DNA of 64,000 nucleotides. Source: CAYPTB01 sp964413535. Its GTDB lineage: Bacteria > Planctomycetota > UBA1135 > GCA-002686595. The translations under genes were made by a program, and so were the position numbers. The stretch lies in assembly GCA_964413535.1 (NCBI GenBank), contig CAYPTB010000049.1, positions 12,638-76,637 on the forward strand, read 5' to 3'. Each line of letters begins with the position of its first letter. The first letter of the stretch is position 1. Positions 1 to 7,688 of this stretch are shown in pieces. The notes below the pieces were generated by a model. The model made no database searches. It was not told the origin of the DNA and was given only the letters and a program-made list of their open reading frames with translations.

Positions 1-2
1 TC

Positions 3-2135
3 GTGGTCCGTGCGTCGTTCGGCTCCGGGCGAAGTGACGACACCGAGGCGACGACGGACGATCAGGGCCGTTTTCGCATCGCTCTGGTCGAGCCGCCGGA
101 ACGCCCCGTTCGCCTGAGGATCAGCGCCTCCGCGGACGAGCTGTACCGCGGAGCTTCCGTCCCCTTGGAAGTGGGCGAAGGGGTGCCTGAGGTTACCGAC
201 GTCATGCTCGAACGCGTGGCGCACGGCGTCCTCGAAGGCATCGCTGTCGACTTGGTTGGCGCACCTGTTCCGGGGCTCGAGTTCGGCTTGGAGGAAACTG
301 GATTGGGAGCGCTCGGCTACTTGGAGGATAGCTCGTTGCGATTCATCACCGACGAGGCCGGTCGATTCGCGCTCGCCAACTTCGGCGGCGCGTCGGTGTT
401 CCGCACGTTCTCCGAGCGATTCAAAGTCACGGCTTCGCCGCCGCTCGAGAAGCTTCCCACTGGTGGATGGGATCCAGTTCGCGTCGTCGTGGCCGGCACG
501 GGCGCGATCGAGTTGCGGCTCGTCGATGGCAAAGGGCAGCTGATCGAAGCGAAAGGCGCGACCGCGGTCATCGCCCCGAGCGAGCCCGAGGGAAAGGTTT
601 CGTTCGACTCCCAATCGATGCTAGGGGCAACGACCACGGATGGCGTCAGCCACTTCCCCGCGGTGTGGGCCGGGCGCAGGTTGCAGATCACGTGTCACAC
701 GGAAGCGGGCGGGATCGTCGCGGTTCGCATGCGCGACGGAGAGCTCCTGCTCGACGGCTCGCGGGAGGCTGGTCAACCGATCCGGGTGGCGCTTGGCGAG
801 ACGCTGGAGCTCACCGCCGTCCTCGAGACACGCTTCGCGCTTCGCGGTCGCGTCGTCCACGCCGACGGGAGGCCGGCAGCGGGCGCGTTCGTCGCGATTC
901 GCGAGCTCGTGGTCGTGCCCGATCCGCGAATGGGCGCCGCGCGGGCAAAGGTTGTTGCGGATGAGCACGGCTACTTCGTGTGGGAGCGCATTCTGCCGCT
1001 GCAGGGGTCACGCGTCGTCGTCGTCGCGACAGACGTCGACGCGGACCTGCTCGATTCCTGGCGTCGCCATCCGGACGTCGCCTACGCGGCCGAGGAGATC
1101 GTTGGCGTGGACGAGATGTCGGCGCAGGAGGCGCAAGTCGTACTCGTGCTCGAAGCCACGACGGGGATTGCGGGGCGGATCGTCGCTGGCGCAGACGACG
1201 ATGTTGCCACGGTGATCAGAGCCCTTCCCTCTGGGGCGACGACGGTTGCATTCGGAGAGACGTCGCGGGCGCGAAGGGTCGTGAGCGCTGACGATGGGTC
1301 TTTCCACGTCCCGAGCCTGCTCCCCGGGAGCTACGACCTCGTCGTGGACCACCCGGGGCACCGGTTCTTCACGTGGAGCTTCGCTCGACAGCGTTTCGTG
1401 GGCATCGAGGCCGGAAGCACGGGGCTCGAGCTCCCGCTCGTCGACACGGCGAGCGTGCGCGTGCACGTCGACGTGGTTTCGCCGCCAGGCGGAGCGGTGA
1501 AGACGCTCAGCGTCGCGATCTCGAAGCTCCATGCGCGCGATCCGGAGAGCGTCGTCGCGCGTGAACCGAAGCGCGAAGAACGTATCCACGATCGAGCGGG
1601 ATGGCTTCCGTGCGCCACGGTCGCGTTCGGCGGCGGCCAGGCCGGCGCAATCAGCGAGCTCGGCACCTTCGAGGGTTCCTATGTCGGCACGGACGGCAGC
1701 TCGTTCGACCTGCCGATGCTCGACGAGGGCTGGTACTGGATCGGCGTCCGCGCCACGTCAGACGACGGACGCAAGTACCACCCGACGGGCACGGGGTTGC
1801 TTCATCTGAAGGCGGGCGACTATCGCTTCGAGTTCAAGCTCGACGAGACCGGCGACCTCGAAGGCCGAGCGAGGGGAGTCGACCCCGATCGCGAGCTACT
1901 GATCGCCCTCGTGGACGACGCCGGTCGGCCGGCTCAGGTGCGGCTCGGCGATTCCATGGCGCCGTTCGCTCCGATCGCTTCCGACGGATCGTTCGCGTTG
2001 CGCGGTGTGCCGGTGGGCGAGCACGTCCTGTGGATCGGCGAGCGTTCGGAGCTCGAAGCGAGCGCGCCCTCGTTCACTCGAGCCATCGAGGTGCTCGCGG
2101 GGGCGAACCCTCCGCTCGAATTCGATCTGCGGTGA
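3..2135 (+). CDS. Secreted-type protein with carboxypeptidase-regulatory-like domains (5' partial)
   Basis: The frame is open to the left edge, so the true start probably lies outside the window; position 3 is only the first in-frame GTG. The 710 visible residues are made of repeated beta-sandwich modules of the carboxypeptidase regulatory-like (CarboxypepD_reg, DUF4198-like) type. Examples are 'LRGRVVHADGRPAAGAFVAI' near residue 281 and a module near 390 containing 'DDGSFHVPSLLPGSYDLVV'; the last module ends near 'GSFALRGVPVGEH'. Such modules are usually extracellular or periplasmic, fold like transthyretin and have no catalytic residues. There is no membrane segment or sorting tag in the visible part. 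It points toward the sigma/kinase pair but is on the opposite strand. The role is unknown; a structural or adhesive surface protein is plausible. Confidence 0.75.
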   Translation: MVRASFGSGRSDDTEATTDDQGRFRIALVEPPERPVRLRISASADELYRGASVPLEVGEGVPEVTDVMLERVAHGVLEGIAVDLVGAPVPGLEFGLEETGLGALGYLEDSSLRFITDEAGRFALANFGGASVFRTFSERFKVTASPPLEKLPTGGWDPVRVVVAGTGAIELRLVDGKGQLIEAKGATAVIAPSEPEGKVSFDSQSMLGATTTDGVSHFPAVWAGRRLQITCHTEAGGIVAVRMRDGELLLDGSREAGQPIRVALGETLELTAVLETRFALRGRVVHADGRPAAGAFVAIRELVVVPDPRMGAARAKVVADEHGYFVWERILPLQGSRVVVVATDVDADLLDSWRRHPDVAYAAEEIVGVDEMSAQEAQVVLVLEATTGIAGRIVAGADDDVATVIRALPSGATTVAFGETSRARRVVSADDGSFHVPSLLPGSYDLVVDHPGHRFFTWSFARQRFVGIEAGSTGLELPLVDTASVRVHVDVVSPPGGAVKTLSVAISKLHARDPESVVAREPKREERIHDRAGWLPCATVAFGGGQAGAISELGTFEGSYVGTDGSSFDLPMLDEGWYWIGVRATSDDGRKYHPTGTGLLHLKAGDYRFEFKLDETGDLEGRARGVDPDRELLIALVDDAGRPAQVRLGDSMAPFAPIASDGSFALRGVPVGEHVLWIGERSELEASAPSFTRAIEVLAGANPPLEFDLR

Positions 2136-2264
2136 CGCCGTGCGAGCAGGCAGGCCTTCGCCGACGACAAGTCGGACGAGCGGAGCCGAACCCGCAAACG
2201 AAGCGAAGGGATCCGACGATCAGTGCTTGGACGCCCGCACGTCGTCGTCCGCGTCCCCAGCGCG

Positions 2265-2801
2265 TCACGGAGGTGAGTCGGCGCGCAGCTTGGCCACGGC
2301 TTCGTACAGGCGCGACTTGACCACCGATCCCGGGAGCTCGAGCAGGCTTGCGATCTCCTCGCGCGACAGGTCTTCGCCGTAGCGCAGGCGCAGGAGCTCG
2401 CGTTCGTGCGGGGTCAGGCGCTCGAGCGCGCGGGCCAGCGCGGCGCGGTCGTCCGCGCGCGCGAGCGCCGTCACGGGCCCGGTCGTGCGCGCCGCGACGT
2501 CGAGCTCGCTCGGGAGCGGCTCGTGCCGCCGCGGGGCCCGGTCGCGCAGGCGGTTGAGGCAGTTGTTGCGCGCGATGCGGAACATCCACACGCAGACGTC
2601 GTCGGGCAGGTCGCGCGAGGCGAGCACCTTGAGCGTGACGTCCGAGGCCGCGTCCTCGGCCTCGTCGCGGCGACCGAGGTAACCCTGGCAGAAGCCGACC
2701 AAGCGCTCGCGGAACAGGCGCTGGAACCGTTCGCCCGCGGCGGGGCCGCCCGCGCGCAGCTCGACGAGCAGCGACGGGGTCAGATCGGCACGCGAGCTCA
2801 A
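2265..2801 (-). CDS. ECF-type RNA polymerase sigma factor coupled to the upstream kinase
   Basis: A protein of about 178 residues with sigma-70 regions 2 and 4. Region 2 is seen as 'LFRERLVGFCQGYLGRRDEA' followed by 'VWMFRIARNNCLNRLRDRA'. Region 4 is seen as 'LTPHERELLRLRYGEDLSRE' and 'EIASLLELPGSVVKSRLYEA'. It should direct RNA polymerase to a small regulon. The start I choose is a TTG at 2801 that overlaps the TGA stop of the kinase gene (TTGA), with AGAGG four bases upstream in the kinase 3' end, so the two are likely translationally coupled. No anti-sigma factor is adjacent. ECF factors paired with Ser/Thr kinases are a known Planctomycetota theme, so the kinase is the likely regulator; that last step is inference. 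Confidence 0.85.
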   Translation of the reverse strand: MSSRADLTPSLLVELRAGGPAAGERFQRLFRERLVGFCQGYLGRRDEAEDAASDVTLKVLASRDLPDDVCVWMFRIARNNCLNRLRDRAPRRHEPLPSELDVAARTTGPVTALARADDRAALARALERLTPHERELLRLRYGEDLSREEIASLLELPGSVVKSRLYEAVAKLRADSPP

Positions 2802-4552
2802 CGTCCTCTTCCGAACGTAGAGCGCTCGATCCCGTCGATCCCGTCGACCACGCGCACCGCGCCGGTCGCGAGGTCGCGGAGCTCCAAGCGCAACCGGGCG
2901 GGCGGCGAGCGGCCGACGCGTTCGCAGTACAGGTCGTAGAGCTTCCCGGGGTAGGCGCTGCGCTCGTGCTCGGGCAGTTCGTCGAAGCGCAGGTCCGCGA
3001 CGGCGACGAGCTCGAACGGCTGGCCTTCGAATGCGACGAGCGTCCGCTCCCGTCCATTCGCGTACGCGAACGGCCAGGCGTTGCGCTGAACGACCAGCTT
3101 GCGATGCCTCGCGCGCGAGAGCGCGACGTCGGGAACCTCGACCGAGTGGCCGTCCTCGGGGTCGCGCAACGTCAGGCTCACGTCGAAGATCGCCCAGCTC
3201 CCGCTCATGTGGAGCGCGAGTCGCAGGTCCTCGGAGAAGCGCTTGCGCCACGCGCTTCCCCACTGCTGCTTGCAGACGCCGATGACGTAGTCGACGTGCA
3301 GGCCGTCGATGGCGGCGAGGTCCCACTCCCTTCCGTCGAGCTCGATCCGCGGTTGGTCTCCGACCCAGTGCAGGGCGTCGAACGCGGACGCTTCCCCCCA
3401 CCAGGTCCCGGTCGCTTCGAACAGCACGTCGCGCCACGTCGCGCCCACGGTGAGGACGACGACGAGCGAGAACGCCAAGCAGAAAGCCGCCGTGAGCGCT
3501 CGATGTCGCGCCACGAGCTTGCCCAAGCGATAGGGCAGGTCGTGCGGCCGAGCGAGGATCGGGCGGCCGCAGAGCCAGCAGGCGAGGTCCTCGGAGAGCG
3601 CTCCCGCGCTCCCGTAGCGCCGTGCGGGATCCCTCTCGATCGCGGTGAGGACGATCGTCTCGAGGTCGCGATCGATCCCGCGCTCGCGCGCGCGCGGCCG
3701 CACGGGCTCGGTCTCGCTGATCGTGCGCAGGGATTCGAGCGCGCTCTTGCCCGCGAGGTCGAACGGCAGCTCGCCGGTGACGAGCTCGTACAAGATCACG
3801 CCCAGCGAATAGACGTCCGACCGCTCGTCGATCTGCGACGCATCGCCGCGCGCTTGCTCGGGGCTCATGTAGCCGATCGTCCCCAGCACCGCGTTCGTGC
3901 GCGTGAGGGTCGGCGCGAGCGGCTCGCGGATGCGCGACAGGCCGAAGTCGACGACCTTCGGTCCGCGCTCCGCGTCGACCAGCACGTTCGTCGGCTTCAG
4001 GTCGCGGTGCAGGACTCCCTGGCGGTGCGCGTGGTGCACGGCATCGCAGATGCGCCGGAAGAGTTCCAGTCGGCCGCGCAGGTCGAGTCGCTCGCCGCGC
4101 ACGTGTCGCGCGAGCGTCGCGCCGTGCACGAGCTCCATGGCCAGGAACGGGCGTCCCTCCGGCGTGCGTCCGGCTTCGAAGACGGTCGCGATGCCGGGAT
4201 GGCTCAGGCGGCCCAGCGCGCGCGCCTCGCGCTCGAAGCGCAGGATGGCCGACGGGTCGCCGGCGTCGACGTCGCGCAGCACCTTCAGGGCCACGCGGCG
4301 CGGCGGGCTCTCCTGCCAGGCTTCGTACACGACGCCCATCCCGCCGCGACCGATCTCGCGTTCGATGCGATAGGCGCCGATGACTTGCGGCGCCGGCTGG
4401 GCGACCGCGCGCGAACTCGCGGCGGCGACCCCGATCGCGGCGGCGAGCTCGTCGACGCGCGCGCGGTCGGAGGGGTGGCGCACGAGGTGTTCGTCGAGCG
4501 CGGCGCCGCCGCGATCGACCAGGCTCCACAGGTTCTCGTCCGAGAGCTGCAT
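2798..4552 (-). CDS. Membrane-anchored Ser/Thr protein kinase with extracytoplasmic sensor domain
   Basis: 584 residues. A short N-terminal segment (1-55) is followed by a Hanks-type kinase domain (about 60-335) with GRGGMG at 68-73, the VALK lysine at 90, HRDLKPTN at 182-189, DFG at 202-204 and an MSPEQ activation segment. One membrane span follows at about 353-371, then an outside domain of about 210 residues (388-584). That domain matches the N-terminus of the divergently transcribed S41 peptidase: both carry F-[DE]-A-x-x-W, GR-x-W, IDG, KRF-x-EDL and AL at matching spacing. The sigma gene follows with a TTGA overlap. The layout suggests a signal read outside the membrane and passed by phosphorylation to the sigma factor or other targets. 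The kinase call is firm; the sensor role is inferred. Confidence 0.92.
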   Translation of the reverse strand: MQLSDENLWSLVDRGGAALDEHLVRHPSDRARVDELAAAIGVAAASSRAVAQPAPQVIGAYRIEREIGRGGMGVVYEAWQESPPRRVALKVLRDVDAGDPSAILRFEREARALGRLSHPGIATVFEAGRTPEGRPFLAMELVHGATLARHVRGERLDLRGRLELFRRICDAVHHAHRQGVLHRDLKPTNVLVDAERGPKVVDFGLSRIREPLAPTLTRTNAVLGTIGYMSPEQARGDASQIDERSDVYSLGVILYELVTGELPFDLAGKSALESLRTISETEPVRPRARERGIDRDLETIVLTAIERDPARRYGSAGALSEDLACWLCGRPILARPHDLPYRLGKLVARHRALTAAFCLAFSLVVVLTVGATWRDVLFEATGTWWGEASAFDALHWVGDQPRIELDGREWDLAAIDGLHVDYVIGVCKQQWGSAWRKRFSEDLRLALHMSGSWAIFDVSLTLRDPEDGHSVEVPDVALSRARHRKLVVQRNAWPFAYANGRERTLVAFEGQPFELVAVADLRFDELPEHERSAYPGKLYDLYCERVGRSPPARLRLELRDLATGAVRVVDGIDGIERSTFGRGR

Positions 4553-4594
4553 GGGGCTAGCGTCGAATGTAGCAACACGCGCGGAGAGCGCTCG

Positions 4595-4626
4595 CCGGCG
4601 GGTTTCCGTGGAAATCCTGCCGCCGG
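4595..4626. promoter_or_regulatory. Interrupted inverted repeat in the kinase / S41 divergent promoter region
   Basis: The 116-base gap between the two divergent starts holds CCGGCGG at 4595-4601 answered by CCGCCGG at 4620-4626. An inner TTTCC/GGAAA pair (4603-4607 and 4610-4614) surrounds a GT centre. The dyad lies between both promoters and could be a shared operator or an mRNA hairpin upstream of the GGAGG of the S41 gene. No regulator is known, and dyads of this size do occur by chance in DNA this rich in G and C. Confidence 0.3.
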
Positions 4627-4668
4627 TCGCGGGCCCCGCGTGTCCCGCATGGCAACGAAGGAGGTCCC

Positions 4669-6588
4669 ATGTTCCTCGCTCGAGCGTTTCTGGTCGTGAC
4701 CGCCTGTCTCGTCGGCTTTCCCGGCTCCGAGTGGCCGAAGCTCTCGCCCTTCGAGGCCGTGCGCTGGAAGGAGTCGCGCCCGGAAGTGCTCCTGCGCGGC
4801 CGCTGGCACGAGCCGCGCTCGATCGACGGGGTGGCGCTGGACGACTTGCTCGCGTTCTGCCGGCGCGCCTACGGCGATCGCGCGCAGAAGCGTTTCGAGG
4901 AGGACTTGGTGCAGGCCTTGTCCGAGATGGGCCACGCGCCGAGCGACGAGGTGGATCTCGTGCTCGTCGACGTCGAGACGCGCGCGGAGGTGAAGCTCGA
5001 CGCCGTGCCCATGACGTACGAGAACCGCCAGCGCGTCTGGAGAGCGGCGCAAGAGCGCAGGAACCGCGACGCGGAGGTCACGAACGTCCCGCGCGTCGTG
5101 CGCGAGCACGCCATCATCGGCCGGGAGCACGCCGCCATCGGCCGCGAGCACGCCGCCTCGGGCCCGGACGCCGCTTCCGCGTCGCCGTTCGCGTTCCTGG
5201 CTCGGATGCTGCCGCTCGAGAGCGGCCTCGTCCTCTCGGGCGCGAGCGCTCGCCTGGACCTCGACCAACTGGAGTGGCTGATCGTCGAACGCTACTCCTA
5301 CCGCGATCTCGAGGGCGTCGACTTCGAAGCGGCGTTCGACGCCGTGCGCTCCGGTCTGGGCGATGGGGTCGACGTTGCCGCCTTCGCCGTGCAGCTCGCG
5401 AAGCTGCTCGCGCTCTTCGGGGACGGGCACTCGGGCGTGGAAGGGGTCACGAGCTTCTTGCCGCGCGGCTACGGACCGCTGCTGGTCGAGGAGACGGGCG
5501 GGCGCTTGCTCGCGCTGAGAGCCGACCGCTCGGGGTTCGTCGACGGCGAGCATCCGGTGCTCCTTGCGCTCGACGGCGTCGACGTCGAGCGCTGGATCGC
5601 CGCCGCGGCGTCGATCGAGGCGCGCGGCGCGCCGAGCTCGGTGCGTCGCCGCGCGATCCGCAACCTGCGTTACGTGGCGTGGCTGCGCCTCGAGCTCGGG
5701 TTGGAGCCCGGGAGCGAGGTGGAGCTCGAGCTCGCGAGTCTCGACGGGAAGCGGCGCCGCGTCGCGAAGCTCGAGCTCGCCGGCGAGCGGCCGCTCTACG
5801 GCCAACGCATCTCGGGCTCGCACCGGCGACTCGGAGACGACGTCGGCTACCTGCGCCTTGAGCGCATGGACGACGATCGGGAGTTCCTCGACGGCCTCGT
5901 CCAGGCCATGGACGGCTTCCGCGACACGCGCGGGATCGTCATCGACGTGCGCGGCAACGGCGGAGGCAGCCGCGCGGCCCTGCTCACCCTGCTGCCGTAC
6001 TTCCTGGATGCGGCGGAAGAGGCCTACGTGGCGAACGTCGCCGCGTACCGGCTCGCGCCGGGCGACGCGGCCGACGCGCCCGAGGGCTATCTCGCGAATC
6101 GCTTCGCGTTCCCGGCGTCGTCGACGCGCTGGTCGAGCGGGGAGCGCGCGGCGATCGACGCGCTGGCGCGGACCTTCACGCCCGAATGGCGGCTCCCGGC
6201 CGGTTGCTTCAGCGCCTGGCACTACTTCGTGCTGCGCCGCGCCGACGAGCCGCGCGCGTACGCCTACTCGCAGCCGGTGGCGATCCTGCTCGACGCCGAC
6301 GGTTTCAGCGCCACCGACGTCTTCCTTGCCGCGTTCGCCGGCCGACCGCGCGTCACGTTGATCGGCCAGCAGAGCGGCGGCGGCAGCGGTCGCGCCCTCC
6401 GCTACGGGCTCGTGCACTCCAAACTCAGCGTGCGCCTGTCGTCGATGGCTTCCTTTCGCCGCGACGGTCGTCGCATCGACGGCCGCGGGATCGAGCCCGA
6501 CCTCGCGGTCGAACCCGCGCCGGGCGACTTCCTCGGGCACGGCGATGCCGTGCTCGACGCCGCCCTCGCGCACCTGCGTGAGCGCTGA
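4669..6588 (+). CDS. S41-family (tail-specific-protease-like) peptidase with kinase-sensor-like N-terminal domain
   Basis: 639 residues with a hydrophobic N-terminal export signal (about 1-20) and a strong GGAGG ribosome site. Residues 28-130 are related to the outside domain of the neighbouring kinase. A linker with three 7-residue repeats follows (about 145-165). The C-terminal half is an S41 peptidase fold: 'DVGYLRLERM', 'GIVIDVRGNGGGSRAAL', the nucleophile region 'LLDADGFSATDVFLAAF' with the probable catalytic Ser, 'GQQSGGGSGRALRYGL', and the family end 'RRIDGRGIEPDLAVE'. S41 enzymes cut exported proteins, often near the C-terminus. I see no PDZ domain, and the lysine general base of classical CtpA is not obvious, so it may follow the tricorn or interphotoreceptor-binding-protein branch. 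The substrate is unknown; the kinase context suggests shared sensing. Confidence 0.85.
   Translation: MFLARAFLVVTACLVGFPGSEWPKLSPFEAVRWKESRPEVLLRGRWHEPRSIDGVALDDLLAFCRRAYGDRAQKRFEEDLVQALSEMGHAPSDEVDLVLVDVETRAEVKLDAVPMTYENRQRVWRAAQERRNRDAEVTNVPRVVREHAIIGREHAAIGREHAASGPDAASASPFAFLARMLPLESGLVLSGASARLDLDQLEWLIVERYSYRDLEGVDFEAAFDAVRSGLGDGVDVAAFAVQLAKLLALFGDGHSGVEGVTSFLPRGYGPLLVEETGGRLLALRADRSGFVDGEHPVLLALDGVDVERWIAAAASIEARGAPSSVRRRAIRNLRYVAWLRLELGLEPGSEVELELASLDGKRRRVAKLELAGERPLYGQRISGSHRRLGDDVGYLRLERMDDDREFLDGLVQAMDGFRDTRGIVIDVRGNGGGSRAALLTLLPYFLDAAEEAYVANVAAYRLAPGDAADAPEGYLANRFAFPASSTRWSSGERAAIDALARTFTPEWRLPAGCFSAWHYFVLRRADEPRAYAYSQPVAILLDADGFSATDVFLAAFAGRPRVTLIGQQSGGGSGRALRYGLVHSKLSVRLSSMASFRRDGRRIDGRGIEPDLAVEPAPGDFLGHGDAVLDAALAHLRER
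5101..5163 (+). repeat. Three 21-bp tandem repeats inside the S41 gene
   Basis: Three in-frame 21-base units (5101-5121, 5122-5142, 5143-5163) encode REHA[IA]IG-type heptapeptides, the last ending REHAASG. They sit in the linker between the N-terminal domain and the peptidase half. They are likely a slippage-prone spacer rather than a folded element. Confidence 0.8.
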
Positions 6589-6703
6589 GCAAGTCGACTT
6601 CGCGGCCGATCTTGCCCTTGCTCTGCCGATGCAGTCGGCGGCGCGAGCGTGCGGACGCGAGGACGGCGGGCTCGACGTCGTGGCCCGGTCGCGGGAGCGC
6701 GTC

Positions 6704-7162
6704 TCACTCCGGCGGCAGCTCGAACAAACCGTGCTTGGCGGCGATCAGGCGGCCCTGGCGCGCGAGCTCGTTCCACACCTCGATCGGGTAGCGGTCGGGC
6801 GGGCGCATGCCGAGGATGCCGGAGTGGCGGCCGGCGCTCATCGGGCCGCCGCCGATCGAGGACTCCGCGTCGAGACGCGTCACCTTCAAGCTCTTACGGA
6901 ACGCCTTGAGACCGCGCTTCAGCACCTCGCGGTCCGCGACGGGCAACAAGCGCTTGTCCGAGTTCCACTCGGCGACGAGCGCGGCGAGCGCAGCAGCGTC
7001 GCGCGCGTCGATCACGCGCGCGAGCTCGGGTTCGGGGGGCTCCAGCGCGGCGACCGCTGCGTGCGCCTCGCTCCAGGCGCCGGCGTCCGAGGGATTCGCG
7101 GCGAGCGCGGCGGAACTGCGCGCGAGCAGCGCGGTCACGAGATGCATCTGCGGGTCGAACAT
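6704..7162 (-). CDS. Conserved-looking hypothetical protein, 152 aa
   Basis: A soluble protein of 152 residues without signal peptide or membrane segment. The first half is alanine-rich and helical. The second half carries a distinctive stretch with 'LDAESSIGGGPMSAGRHSG' and then 'PDRYPIEVWNELARQGRL', which reads like a conserved functional motif with a glycine-rich loop. I do not recognise the family. The start is supported by GGGAGGAAG five bases upstream of the ATG. It is divergent from the small membrane protein at 7233 and convergent with the S41 gene. No function can be assigned. Confidence 0.7.
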   Translation of the reverse strand: MFDPQMHLVTALLARSSAALAANPSDAGAWSEAHAAVAALEPPEPELARVIDARDAAALAALVAEWNSDKRLLPVADREVLKRGLKAFRKSLKVTRLDAESSIGGGPMSAGRHSGILGMRPPDRYPIEVWNELARQGRLIAAKHGLFELPPE

Positions 7163-7232
7163 GGCGGCTTCCTCCCGGAACTCGGGGACGAGGCTACCCT
7201 AGCGCCGCCGCCATCAGGCGAGCGAAGACCCC

Positions 7233-7688
7233 ATGTCGAGCACGGACGCAGCAGACGGACGCGCGATCGGGCACTGGGATGTCGTGCGCTGGTGCCTCGT
7301 CGTTCCGTCGGGATTCCTGGGCTGTTGGGTCGCGTTTCAAGGCGTGGCGGTCGCCATCGGGTTTGCGTTCGATCCACCGGGCGCGTTCGCGGTCTGCGCC
7401 AGCTTGGTGCTCTTCAACGGCCTCGCCGGGTTGCTGGCGGTCGGCGTTCCCGGCGCCCTCGCGCCCAGCCGACGGGGGCTCGTGACCCGCAGCGCGTTCT
7501 TCGTCGGGCTCGCGCTGGAGTGCGTCCTGATGTTCGGCGACCGCGGTCTCTACGGGTCGAGGACGCTGGAGGCGATTGCAGTCGTTTCCGCGGCGGTCGG
7601 CGGGCTCGCCGGGATCCGACTCGCGTACGGGCTCGGCCGTCACGTGGATCGTGTCTTCGCGCGCGGAAGGCGCTTGGAGGGGGGGTAG
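7233..7688 (+). CDS. Small integral membrane protein, 151 aa, four predicted spans
   Basis: Hydrophobic segments lie at about residues 20-45, 52-75, 84-104 and 113-135, separated by short charged loops, and the protein ends in an arginine-rich tail. No motif tells its function. The last 49 bases run into the 3' end of aceK on the opposite strand, so the two genes overlap tail to tail. It has no close same-strand partner. It is probably a real gene because its hydrophobic pattern is regular and codon third positions are G/C, but it could be a lineage-specific protein of unknown role. Confidence 0.6.
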   Translation: MSSTDAADGRAIGHWDVVRWCLVVPSGFLGCWVAFQGVAVAIGFAFDPPGAFAVCASLVLFNGLAGLLAVGVPGALAPSRRGLVTRSAFFVGLALECVLMFGDRGLYGSRTLEAIAVVSAAVGGLAGIRLAYGLGRHVDRVFARGRRLEGG

